Program-made: the position numbers and the translations under genes | Source: JBGPLH01 sp041486365 [NCBI: Thermodesulfobacteriota bacterium] | Lineage (GTDB): Bacteria > JAUYMQ01 | Length of the DNA: 10,136 bases | NCBI GenBank assembly: GCA_041486365.1 | Contig: JBGPLH010000095.1 | Span: 1-10,136 of the forward strand | Direction of reading: 5' to 3' | Notes under the pieces: generated by a model | Database searches by the model: none | Seen by the model: only the letters and a program-made list of their open reading frames with translations | What the model was told of the DNA's origin: nothing | Shown here: in pieces, positions 1 through 6,382 of the stretch | Numbering within the stretch: the stretch's first letter is position 1 | How the letters are laid out: every line of letters starts with the position of its first letter

Positions 1-150
1 ACCGCCCATCCGCAGGTGGTGAACGGCGCATCCGATCTGCTCGTGGCCGTGTTCGGCGAGCGGGGGCGTCACGCGCGCGTGGCGCTCGGCGCCCCGTCGC
101 TTCCCGCGAACGCGTGCGTCGAGCTGGAGATCCTCCTTGAGGTGGCCTGA
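1..150 (+). CDS. RidA/YjgF family protein, C-terminal part (5' end outside window)
   Basis: Only the last 49 codons and the TGA stop are present, read in frame from base 1. The residues HPQVVNGASDLLVAVFGE, followed by GRHAR and LPANACVELEI, match the C-terminal half of the YjgF/YER057c/UK114 (RidA) family. That family forms trimers; the best-known members hydrolyse reactive enamine/imine intermediates made by PLP enzymes. The GRHARxAxG...LPxxxxVE block contains the usual arginine and glutamate active-site positions near the C-terminus. This form resembles the RidA subgroup annotated as YjgF_YER057c_UK114_like_2, whose substrate is unknown. Its last 14 bases overlap the TTG start of the next gene, so the two are probably co-transcribed. 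The N-terminal half cannot be judged. Confidence 0.88.
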   Translation, partial: TAHPQVVNGASDLLVAVFGERGRHARVALGAPSLPANACVELEILLEVA

Positions 151-589
151 ACGCCCGTCCCGCGGCCTGGCCCTGGGCGCCGTCCTGATCGCGCTCGCCC
201 TGGAGGCCGCCTGTCGAACGACGAAGACGGAAGAGGGAATCTCGGTCGATCTGCGCGCCGAGGCACCGGAGTACTACCGGACCATCGAGCGGCGGGTCAA
301 CGGGAACTGGGACAGGGGGCCCGGCGGCCTGTCCCCTCGGGTCGCCGGACACCCCGATCGGTCCGGCGGCGGCATCGTGATCGTCTCCTTCTCGATCGGG
401 AAGAAGGGGGAGATCCTGGGAGTGCCCGGTGTGGAGGAATCCTCCGGCTCGGAACCCCTCGATGGGGAGGCGATCCGCGCCGTGACCTCCGCGGCGCCGT
501 TCCCGCCCCTCCCGGCCGGCCTTCACACCGATCGCGTCGATCTGCTCTGGCGCTTCGAGCGTGTCCCCGCGCCGGGGCCATCCGAGTGA
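137..589 (+). CDS. Small envelope protein with TonB C-terminal-like domain
   Basis: 150 residues from TTG at 137, the only sensible start; GGAG at 126-129 lies 7 bases upstream. Residues 10-25 form a hydrophobic stretch (LALGAVLIALALEAAC) after a basic N-terminus, so it is either a signal peptide or a membrane anchor. The cysteine at about 26 follows EAA, a poor lipobox, so lipoprotein status is doubtful. Residues 75-135 carry the TonB/TolA C-terminal signature: a VIVSFSIGKKGEI strand, then SSGSEPLDGEAIRAV and APFPPLP. In TonB this fold contacts outer-membrane receptors. Here the protein lacks a long proline-rich spacer, so classical energy transduction across the periplasm is unlikely. A periplasmic protein-contact role is inferred. 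It overlaps both neighbours, which implies coupled translation. Confidence 0.8.
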   Translation: MRWPERPSRGLALGAVLIALALEAACRTTKTEEGISVDLRAEAPEYYRTIERRVNGNWDRGPGGLSPRVAGHPDRSGGGIVIVSFSIGKKGEILGVPGVEESSGSEPLDGEAIRAVTSAAPFPPLPAGLHTDRVDLLWRFERVPAPGPSE

Positions 590-1278
590 GCGGCCCTTCG
601 GCCCGGCCCGCGCCGGCCTTCCCCGTGGACCTCGTCCTCTTCGACCTGGACGGAACGCTGATCGATTCGGCGCACGACATCGGGCTGTGCGTGAACGAGA
701 TGCTGCGCCGCATCGGACGCCCGTCCATCGACGAGCGCGTCATCTACGGTTTCGTGGGGAGGGGCGTCGTTCCGCTGATCGAGGAGACGCTCGCGGAGAC
801 GGCGCCGCCGGGGGAGACGCGCGGGCCGGAGACGCAGAGGGCGATCGCGCTCTTCCTCGATCTGTACGAGACGCACTGTCTCGATCACACGGAGCTGTAC
901 CCGGGGATCGGGGATCTGCTCGATCGCTACGCGAGCAAGCGGCTGGCCGTGGTCACGAACAAGATCGAGCGTTTCACGCGAAAGATCCTCGAGGGGCTGG
1001 GCGTGTGGGCCCGTTTCGACGTGGTGATGTCGGGCGACTCGATGAAGGAGAAGAAACCCCACCCGGGGCCGATCCTGCACGCGCTGCGCGAGACCGGCGT
1101 CGCGGCCGGGCGGGCGGTGATCGTGGGGGACTCAAGGCTGGACATCGAGGCGGGGAAGGCGGCGGGGACACTCACGTGCGGCGTGCTCTACGGCCTGCGG
1201 CCCGAGTCGGAGATCCGGGACGCGTCTCCCGATGTGATCGTGCGCACGGCGCCCGAGATCGGCGAGCGTTTCGTCTAG
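586..1278 (+). CDS. HAD-superfamily hydrolase, phosphoglycolate phosphatase-like
   Basis: 230 residues from GTG at 586, which overlaps the upstream stop as GTGA. All four HAD motifs are readable. Motif I is FDLDGT, with nucleophile D20 and acid/base D22. Motif II is T124 in VVTNK. Motif III is K157 in KKPHPGP. Motif IV is GDSRLD, with D182 and D186 for magnesium. The helical region between motifs I and II (about 33-100) is the expected size for a C1 cap. Length and layout fit Gph/PpaX-type enzymes, which remove phosphate from 2-phosphoglycolate or similar small metabolites in the cytosol. HAD substrate choice cannot be read from motifs, so specificity stays open and no symbol is given. It ends convergently with the next gene, sharing CTAG, and no intrinsic terminator is visible between them. 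Confidence 0.9.
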   Translation: MSGPSARPAPAFPVDLVLFDLDGTLIDSAHDIGLCVNEMLRRIGRPSIDERVIYGFVGRGVVPLIEETLAETAPPGETRGPETQRAIALFLDLYETHCLDHTELYPGIGDLLDRYASKRLAVVTNKIERFTRKILEGLGVWARFDVVMSGDSMKEKKPHPGPILHALRETGVAAGRAVIVGDSRLDIEAGKAAGTLTCGVLYGLRPESEIRDASPDVIVRTAPEIGERFV

Positions 1279-2297
1279 CTCGGCCAGGACACGGCGGCGA
1301 CGGAGGAGGGGTCGGGAGCCCGGCGCGCGCAGATCTCCCGCCACTCCCCGAATCGCGCGCGCAGGACCTCGAAGTCCGATTCGCGGTCCACGTCGAGCGC
1401 CGCCCCGGGGCTGGGCACGCGGATCAGCCGGAATTCGCCCCCGAGCATCCGCGAGATCGCCCACTCGACGCGCGAGGCCGGGAGGAACCGGCGCAGGAAA
1501 TCCGAAGTCCGCCGCCAGCCCGCGAGATCCAGCTTCATCGCCAGGTGCAGGAGCACGAACCCCCATACGGTGGAAAGTCCAACGACCCGCGTCCTGAGGA
1601 TCGCGATGGCCAGGCGCAGGGCGTCGGCCATGTTGCGCTGGTAGCGGTGCCGGTACATCCGCTCGATCCGCTCCCGGTGATCGACACGGAGCGGCCGGGC
1701 GAAGTGCAGGTTGTTCTGCCGGAATCGGCCCTCCCGGAGCTGGAAGTAGGCCATCCGGATCCCGGGTCGATCGCGGGTGGGGTAGAAGGGTTCGAGCGAC
1801 TCCTCCGACGTGAGGCCCGCCGCGTAATCCGCCCCGGAAAGGACGGCGGCGGCGAGGAAGGCCTCGATCTCCGCGGACTGGACCAGCGGGATGTCGCCCG
1901 AGAGGGCGAGCACCCGGCGATCGCGCTCCTTTGGGGTGGCGGCCTCCTCGGGCTTTTCCCCGGCGGCGATCCGATCGCGCGTGGCCGGCGAGAGCGTGTG
2001 GACGTAGGCCGCCCAGAAATTGCCCCAGAGATCCTCTTCCTGCGGGACGATCGCAACGTCGATCCGGAGACCGCGAAGGGTCGCCTGGCCCAGGACCGCG
2101 CGCAGGCGGGCGGGATCGCCCACCACGAAGGCCCGGCGGATGGAGGGCGCGCGATCCAGCGCAGCCAGCACGTGGGCGAGGAGGGGGACGCCTTCGATCT
2201 CCAGAAAAGCCTTGTTCTCGCCGAAAACGGTGTGGCTGTCCCGCCGGTCGCCGGCCAGCACGATGGCGTCACAGTAGGGTTCCATGGTCGCGCTCAT
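1275..2297 (-). CDS. MobA-like NTP transferase domain protein
   Basis: 340 residues on the minus strand from ATG at 2297; a second ATG four codons in (2285) is possible, and neither has a clear Shine-Dalgarno sequence. The N-terminus CDAIVLAG...KAFLEIEGVPLLAHVL is the nucleotide-binding start of a MobA/GT-A-like nucleotidyltransferase. LALSGDIPLV (about residues 124-133) supplies the metal-binding aspartate. ALDVDRESDFEVL near residue 310 is the usual closing D-x-D motif. The glycine loop is unusual: instead of LAGGxSxRMGxDK it reads LAGDRRDSHTVFGENK. A long middle segment (about 200-290), rich in Arg and aromatic residues, is not part of MobA proper. Such proteins are usually annotated only as nucleotidyltransferase family. 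Molybdopterin guanylylation is not supported; sugar- or polyol-nucleotide synthesis is a guess. Confidence 0.8.
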   Translation of the reverse strand: MSATMEPYCDAIVLAGDRRDSHTVFGENKAFLEIEGVPLLAHVLAALDRAPSIRRAFVVGDPARLRAVLGQATLRGLRIDVAIVPQEEDLWGNFWAAYVHTLSPATRDRIAAGEKPEEAATPKERDRRVLALSGDIPLVQSAEIEAFLAAAVLSGADYAAGLTSEESLEPFYPTRDRPGIRMAYFQLREGRFRQNNLHFARPLRVDHRERIERMYRHRYQRNMADALRLAIAILRTRVVGLSTVWGFVLLHLAMKLDLAGWRRTSDFLRRFLPASRVEWAISRMLGGEFRLIRVPSPGAALDVDRESDFEVLRARFGEWREICARRAPDPSSVAAVSWPS

Positions 2298-2353
2298 CTT
2301 ATCAGATACGGATCCGATGGGAGCCGGCCGACGGGGACGACGGGAGGGGGACC

Positions 2354-3292
2354 ATGACCACCATCGCCGTCACTGGAGCCGCGGGCACCCTCGGTGCCCG
2401 GCTGTGTGAGGCGATGGCGGCGCGGGGCGAGGCCCGCGTGATCGGGATCGACCTCGTCGCGCCCCGGCGCCCGGCCCCGAACGTCCGGTACTTCCGTTTC
2501 GACCTCTGCGACCCCGGGCTCGCCGATCTGCTTCGCGCGCAGGGGGTCCGGGCGATCGCGCACTTCGCCGGGATCTTCGAGCCCGTCCGCGACCGCCGCG
2601 CGGCGTTCCGGGCCAGCGTCGAGTCGACGCGCGGGCTGCTCGCTGCCGCGCCGATCGCGGAGGTGGAGCACCTCCTCGTCGCGAGCAGCACGATGGCCTA
2701 CGGCGCCCACCCCGACAACCCGCCCCTTCTGCGCGAGGGAGATCCGCTGCGCGGGAACTGCGCCTTCGCCCACGCGGCGGACATGGCCGAGGTGGATCGC
2801 TGTGCGGCCGGATTCGCGGCGCGCAACCCCGGCATGCCCGTCGCGGTGGTCCGTCCCTGCGTGGTCCTCGGCCCGCACGCGAACCACTATCTCGCCCGGA
2901 TGTTCCAGCAGCCCGTCCTGCGGCTCCCGGCGGGCGCCGACCCCGCGTGGCAGTTCGTCCACGAGGACGACGTGGTGCAGGCCTGTCGAATCATCCTGGA
3001 GGGGCGGCGTGAGGGGACCTGGAACCTTGCGGGGGAGGGGACGATCCGGCTCTCCGAGTGCGCGGCGCGCCTCGGGATCCGCCTGACGCGCTGGCCGACC
3101 TGGGCGCTGGAGCCTGCATGGCGGATCGCCTGGCGGCTCGGGGTCCCCTTCTCGGAGGCGCCGCCCACGATGCTCCCGTTTTTCCGGTGGCCCTGGATCG
3201 CCGACGGATCGCGGGCGGCGCGCGATCTTGGCTTCATCCCGCGTCATGGCACCGCGGAAGCCTTCCAATCCTTCCTCAAGACTTTCGCCTGA
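2354..3292 (+). CDS. NAD-dependent epimerase/dehydratase-like SDR with altered catalytic pair
   Basis: 312 residues from ATG at 2354; GGGAGG at 2342-2347 lies 6 bases upstream. The open frame continues far 5' of this point, but no homology supports a longer protein. The N-terminus TIAVTGAAGTLG carries the GxxGxxG dinucleotide loop (G8, G11, G14). D33 in GIDL lies at the end of strand 2, which favours NAD over NADP. HFAG, SSTMAYG (111-117), RPCVVLGP and FVHEDDV are all extended-SDR landmarks. Where the family has YxxxK (typically FAYARDKAE), this protein has FAHAADMAE, giving H140 and M144. It may therefore bind NAD without classical oxidoreductase chemistry. It is divergent from the nucleotidyltransferase gene (56-base gap) and probably co-transcribed with the two genes that follow. 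Confidence 0.88.
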   Translation: MTTIAVTGAAGTLGARLCEAMAARGEARVIGIDLVAPRRPAPNVRYFRFDLCDPGLADLLRAQGVRAIAHFAGIFEPVRDRRAAFRASVESTRGLLAAAPIAEVEHLLVASSTMAYGAHPDNPPLLREGDPLRGNCAFAHAADMAEVDRCAAGFAARNPGMPVAVVRPCVVLGPHANHYLARMFQQPVLRLPAGADPAWQFVHEDDVVQACRIILEGRREGTWNLAGEGTIRLSECAARLGIRLTRWPTWALEPAWRIAWRLGVPFSEAPPTMLPFFRWPWIADGSRAARDLGFIPRHGTAEAFQSFLKTFA

Positions 3293-3322
3293 CCGGCCGA
3301 AGGGGAGGCGGAGAGGTGAACC

Positions 3323-3553
3323 ATGGAAATCGAAATCCGGCGGGTGAAGGTCCGCATGCGCACCGTGAGCGGGACGATCTACGTCGGACGTGTTTACGTG
3401 CAGGAGAAGATGCGACTCACGGACGTGCTCAACGACGAGCGGGATTTCCTGGCGATGACGGAGGTCGAGGAGACCGACAACCCGCGCAAGGTCCCCTTCC
3501 TGGCCATCCACAAAAGCACCATCGAGACCGTCACGATCGTCCCGGAAACCTGA
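3323..3553 (+). CDS. Conserved-looking small protein, 76 residues, function unknown
   Basis: 76 residues from ATG at 3323. GGAGAGG at 3310-3316 gives a strong ribosome site with 6-base spacing, so the start is secure. The protein alternates basic/hydrophobic strands (VKVRMRTVSGTIYVGRVYV), then RLTDVLNDERDFLAMTEVEE, then FLAIHKSTIETVTIV. It looks like a small all-beta fold with one short helix. The pattern RLtDvLN...FLamTevE...FlaIhkstIe recalls the small DUF6812-type family, but I hold that loosely. There is no signal peptide, transmembrane segment, cysteine cluster or nucleotide motif. It sits 30 bases after the epimerase-like gene, and its TGA stop overlaps the CTG start of the next gene. 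A shared transcript is likely. Confidence 0.8.
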   Translation: MEIEIRRVKVRMRTVSGTIYVGRVYVQEKMRLTDVLNDERDFLAMTEVEETDNPRKVPFLAIHKSTIETVTIVPET

Positions 3554-4449
3554 GCCGGCTCCGCCGGACCCTTTCGCTCGCGCTCGTCGCCGCGCTCCTG
3601 CTGATCCCGGCGCCGCCTTCGCTCGCCGGCGGCGCGCCGCGACGCATCCTCGCGCTCCTCACCGATTATGGCACCACGGACTTCTACGTCGCGACGCTCA
3701 AGGGGGCGATCCTCGCCGTCGATCCCGAAGCACGCGTAGTCGATCTCACCCACGAGGTCCCGCCCTTCGACATCCGGGAAGGGGCCTTCCTGCTAGCCGA
3801 ATCGAGCCGTGAATTCCCGCCCGGCTGCGTCTTTGTCGCCATCGTCGATCCGGGCGTGGGGACCGCTCGCAAGCCCGTCGTGATCCGCGCGGGCGACGGC
3901 TCTCTCTTCGTGGGCCCCGACAACGGGCTTCTCGTCGACGCAGCCCGGATCCGGGGAATCGCGGAGACACGCGAGATCGCGAACCCGTCCTTCATGCGCC
4001 GGGGCGCGCTATCGAGCACCTTCCACGGCCGCGACCTCTTCGGCCCGGCGGGAGCCCATCTCGCGCGCGGCGACGATTTCCGGTCCATCGGCCCCCTGCG
4101 AAGGTCCCTCGTGGAGCTTCCCCATCGTGTTCCACGCGCGGCGCCGGGGCGGGCGTCGGGAGAGATCCTGCATGTCGATCGCTACGGAAACCTGATCACG
4201 AACCTGACGGAGAAACTGGCGCGGGAGGCGGGGCTCTCGCAGAGGTCGCGCCTGCGCGCGACGATCGGGAAGAACGTCTTCGACGTTTCCTTCGCGGGAA
4301 CCTACGGTGACGTGCCGCGCGGAGAGCGGGTGCTCGTCGCGGGAAGCACCGGACGGCTGGAGCTCGCGATCAACGAGGGGAACCTGGGGAGAGCCATCGG
4401 CGCCCGCGCGGGAGACACAGTGACGATCGAGGCGCTCGTGCGCCGGTGA
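3550..4449 (+). CDS. SAM hydrolase / SAM hydroxide adenosyltransferase (DUF62) family, with signal peptide
   Basis: 299 residues if translation starts at CTG 3550, which overlaps the upstream TGA as CTGA. No in-frame ATG, GTG or TTG lies near the N-terminus. Residues 1-26 (n-region SRLRR, then LSLALVAALLLIP, then PPSLAGG) form a typical Sec signal peptide, so the enzyme is predicted to be exported. The mature part has TDYG (38-41, usually TDFG), VDPGVGT (99-105), VGPDNGLL, STFHGRDLF and a C-terminal VDRYGNLITN. D100, R107 and H159 have the same spacing as the Asp68-Arg75-His127 set of archaeal PH0463, shifted by 32. In that family they activate water to cleave SAM into adenosine and methionine. 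Fluorinase/chlorinase relatives share the fold, but hydrolysis is more likely here. It is the last gene of the 2354-4449 cluster. Confidence 0.87.
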   Translation: MSRLRRTLSLALVAALLLIPAPPSLAGGAPRRILALLTDYGTTDFYVATLKGAILAVDPEARVVDLTHEVPPFDIREGAFLLAESSREFPPGCVFVAIVDPGVGTARKPVVIRAGDGSLFVGPDNGLLVDAARIRGIAETREIANPSFMRRGALSSTFHGRDLFGPAGAHLARGDDFRSIGPLRRSLVELPHRVPRAAPGRASGEILHVDRYGNLITNLTEKLAREAGLSQRSRLRATIGKNVFDVSFAGTYGDVPRGERVLVAGSTGRLELAINEGNLGRAIGARAGDTVTIEALVRR

Positions 4450-4574
4450 CCTTCACGAACCAACGCCAATCTCCCGTCCTCCCAGGCGAGATACGAGCCA
4501 TGCGCCCTCCAGCTCGCTCCCACCTCGTCCCAGGGTCCGCGAGTGCGCGGCAGGCCCCCTCCGGCGAGCCCTTC

Positions 4575-4588
4575 GTAATTAGGTAATT
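4575..4588 (+). repeat. Tandem GTAATT pair upstream of the gspA promoter
   Basis: GTAATT occurs at 4575-4580 and again at 4583-4588, an 8-base period, in the only AT-rich patch of the 4450-4668 gap. It ends 16 bases before the -35 hexamer of the promoter at 4605. It could be an UP-like element or an activator half-site pair. The repeat unit is too short to be sure it is functional. The rest of the gap (4450-4574) shows nothing I can name. Confidence 0.35.
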
Positions 4589-4604
4589 CTCATGAGATTC
4601 CGGC

Positions 4605-4633
4605 TTGATTCCCGGTGGAAGCCCCACTAGACT
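4605..4633 (+). promoter_or_regulatory. Sigma70-like promoter for gspA-gspB
   Basis: TTGATT at 4605-4610 (4 of 6 to TTGACA) and TAGACT at 4628-4633 (4 of 6 to TATAAT) are separated by exactly 17 bases. They precede the gspA ATG at 4669 by about 35 bases. A transcription start near 4640 would leave a leader of about 30 bases. The gap is 219 bases long and follows the end of another gene cluster, so a promoter is expected here. No sigma54 GG-N10-GC pattern was seen. Experimental start sites are lacking. Confidence 0.55.
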
Positions 4634-4668
4634 GAGCTCGCTTCAATCCCCCCCCAACGCGAGCGTCG

Positions 4669-6357
4669 ATGTACGAGGAATTCTACAACTTCCGCGAGCG
4701 CCCGTTCAATCTCACGCCCGATCCCAAGTACCTGTTCCTGAGCGAACGGCACCGCGAGGCCCTGGCGCATCTGCTCTACGGGATCCGCCAGCGGTGCGGA
4801 TTCATCCTCCTCACGGGCGAAGTCGGCACCGGGAAGACGACGCTGTGCCGCGCGCTGCTGCGATCGCTCGACGACGACACCGAGATCGCGCTCATCCTGA
4901 ACCCGAACATGTCGTCCGTGGAGCTGCTCCAGACGGTGAATCGCGAGTTCGGGCTCCCGGGCTGGGGCGAGAGACGCAAGGCGCTCGTGGACGAGTTGAA
5001 CCTGCACCTGCTCGCCCGGCGCGCGGCCGGGAAGAACCTCGTCCTGCTCGTAGACGAGGCCCAGAACCTTCCGCCCTCGGTGCTCGAGGAGCTGCGGCTC
5101 CTCTCCAACCTCGAGACCGAGAAGGAGAAGCTCCTCCAGATCGTCCTGATCGGACAACCCGAGCTGAAGGACTTGCTCCGGCGCCCCGAGCTTCGCCAGC
5201 TCGACCAGCGCATGAGCGTGCGCTACCACCTCTTGCCGCTCGATCTGCGTGAGACTCGCGACTACATCGATCACCGCCTCGGGGTGGCCTCGGACAAGCC
5301 GGGCGTGCGCTTCAGCCAGGCGTCGGTGCGGGGCATCTACGGGTTCAGCCGCGGCGCCCCGCGCCTCATCAACATCGTCGCCGACCGGGCGCTCCTCACC
5401 GGCTTCACGCGGAGTCGAAGGCGCGTCACGCGCGGGATCGTACGGGACGCGCTGCGGGAGGTGAGGGGCTTGGGCGCCGGAGTCCCGCGGACGTGGATGA
5501 TCGCCGCCGCGGCGGCCGCGGCCGCCGCGATGGTCGCGGGCATGGTCTTCTGGCCGACGGCGCGGGGGACGGTCGGGACGACGATCGCGGCGTTCTTCGA
5601 GGGGAAGCGGCCCGCCGTTATCCCGTCACGCCTCCTGGCCGAAGACCAGCCCGGTTCCCGCAAGCTCCGGGTGGTGACGCCGTCCTCCATCTCGCTGGTC
5701 CCGGAGGAGCTGCTCCCGGCGCCGCCGGCGCCGGACACGCTCCTGAGAAGCCTCGCCACGGAGGACCCGGGGCAAGCGTGGACCGCGGCGGTCAACGCCG
5801 TCCTGCGCCGTTGGGACGCAGGACTCGTCGCGGGATCCGATGTGGGCTACGACCTGCGAGTGGCCGCGCAGGAGGCGGGATTGCTTTCCACGCGCTGGTC
5901 CGGGTCGCTCGCCGATCTCACCAAGGTGAACCTGCCGGCCCTGCTCGAGCTGGAGAACGCGGGTTCGGGCCCGCGCTACGTCGCGATCGTCGGATACGAC
6001 GCCCGTGGCTTCATCACGAACCTCGATGATCAGGCGCGTCTGCCCATCTCTTCACTGGAGCCCCTCTGGACGGGCAACGTGTTCGTCTTCTGGAAGGACC
6101 ACGGCGAACTGGGAGACGACCTCAAGGACGGCGCCACGGGCCCCGGAGTCCTCTGGCTCAAGAGCGCCCTGACGACCCTCGGCTACTACAAGGGTTCACC
6201 TGCGCCGGATTACGACCTGAACCTCCACGTGGCCGTGGCGGCCTTCCAGGCGGCGCATGGACTGGACCCCGACGGGATCGTGGGCGAGCAGACAAAGATG
6301 CTCCTGTACAGCCTGATCGACAGCTACCACTCTCCACGCCTCACCGCATCCCGGTGA
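4669..6357 (+). CDS. gspA: GspA/ExeA-like AAA ATPase with peptidoglycan-binding domain
   Basis: 562 residues from ATG 4669; no clear Shine-Dalgarno precedes it. The N-terminus MYEEFYNFRERPFNLTPDP is the ExeA/GspA hallmark. Walker A GEVGTGKTT lies at 50-58, Walker B LVLLVDEAQNL at 124-134, LIGQPEL at about 160-166, and QRMSVRYHLLPL at 180-191. One membrane span (about 277-296, starting in a run of alanines) puts the ATPase in the cytoplasm and the rest in the periplasm. Residues 360-476 resemble the C39-like region of GspA but contain no cysteine, so it is not a peptidase. Residues 490-550 form a PG_binding_1 domain (VLWLKSALTTLGYY...FQAAHGLDPDGIVG). GspA and GspB use ATP and peptidoglycan contact to help assemble the type II secretion secretin. 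No other gsp genes lie in this window. Confidence 0.9.
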   Translation: MYEEFYNFRERPFNLTPDPKYLFLSERHREALAHLLYGIRQRCGFILLTGEVGTGKTTLCRALLRSLDDDTEIALILNPNMSSVELLQTVNREFGLPGWGERRKALVDELNLHLLARRAAGKNLVLLVDEAQNLPPSVLEELRLLSNLETEKEKLLQIVLIGQPELKDLLRRPELRQLDQRMSVRYHLLPLDLRETRDYIDHRLGVASDKPGVRFSQASVRGIYGFSRGAPRLINIVADRALLTGFTRSRRRVTRGIVRDALREVRGLGAGVPRTWMIAAAAAAAAAMVAGMVFWPTARGTVGTTIAAFFEGKRPAVIPSRLLAEDQPGSRKLRVVTPSSISLVPEELLPAPPAPDTLLRSLATEDPGQAWTAAVNAVLRRWDAGLVAGSDVGYDLRVAAQEAGLLSTRWSGSLADLTKVNLPALLELENAGSGPRYVAIVGYDARGFITNLDDQARLPISSLEPLWTGNVFVFWKDHGELGDDLKDGATGPGVLWLKSALTTLGYYKGSPAPDYDLNLHVAVAAFQAAHGLDPDGIVGEQTKMLLYSLIDSYHSPRLTASR

Positions 6358-6382
6358 TTCCGGACGAAACAAGAGAAGGACG

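Noticed and set aside
2300-2308. TATCAGATA inverted repeat between the divergent nucleotidyltransferase and epimerase-like genes as an operator
   Set aside because: The arms are only 4 bases, so chance is likely; no second copy was seen.
1931-2353. 5' extension of the epimerase-like gene
   Set aside because: The extra 141 residues are low-complexity Arg/Pro/Gly antisense to the nucleotidyltransferase gene, and the Rossmann loop begins right after ATG 2354 with a good ribosome site.
561-2357. Very long + strand open frame (598 codons) crossing the HAD and nucleotidyltransferase genes
   Set aside because: It is a high-GC shadow: it overlaps two well-supported genes in other frames and its translation is Arg/Gly/Pro-rich with no domain pattern.
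4537-4550. CCGCG-AGTG-CGCGG hairpin after the SAM hydrolase gene as a terminator
   Set aside because: The stem is only 5 bp with no following T-run; expected by chance in such GC-rich DNA.
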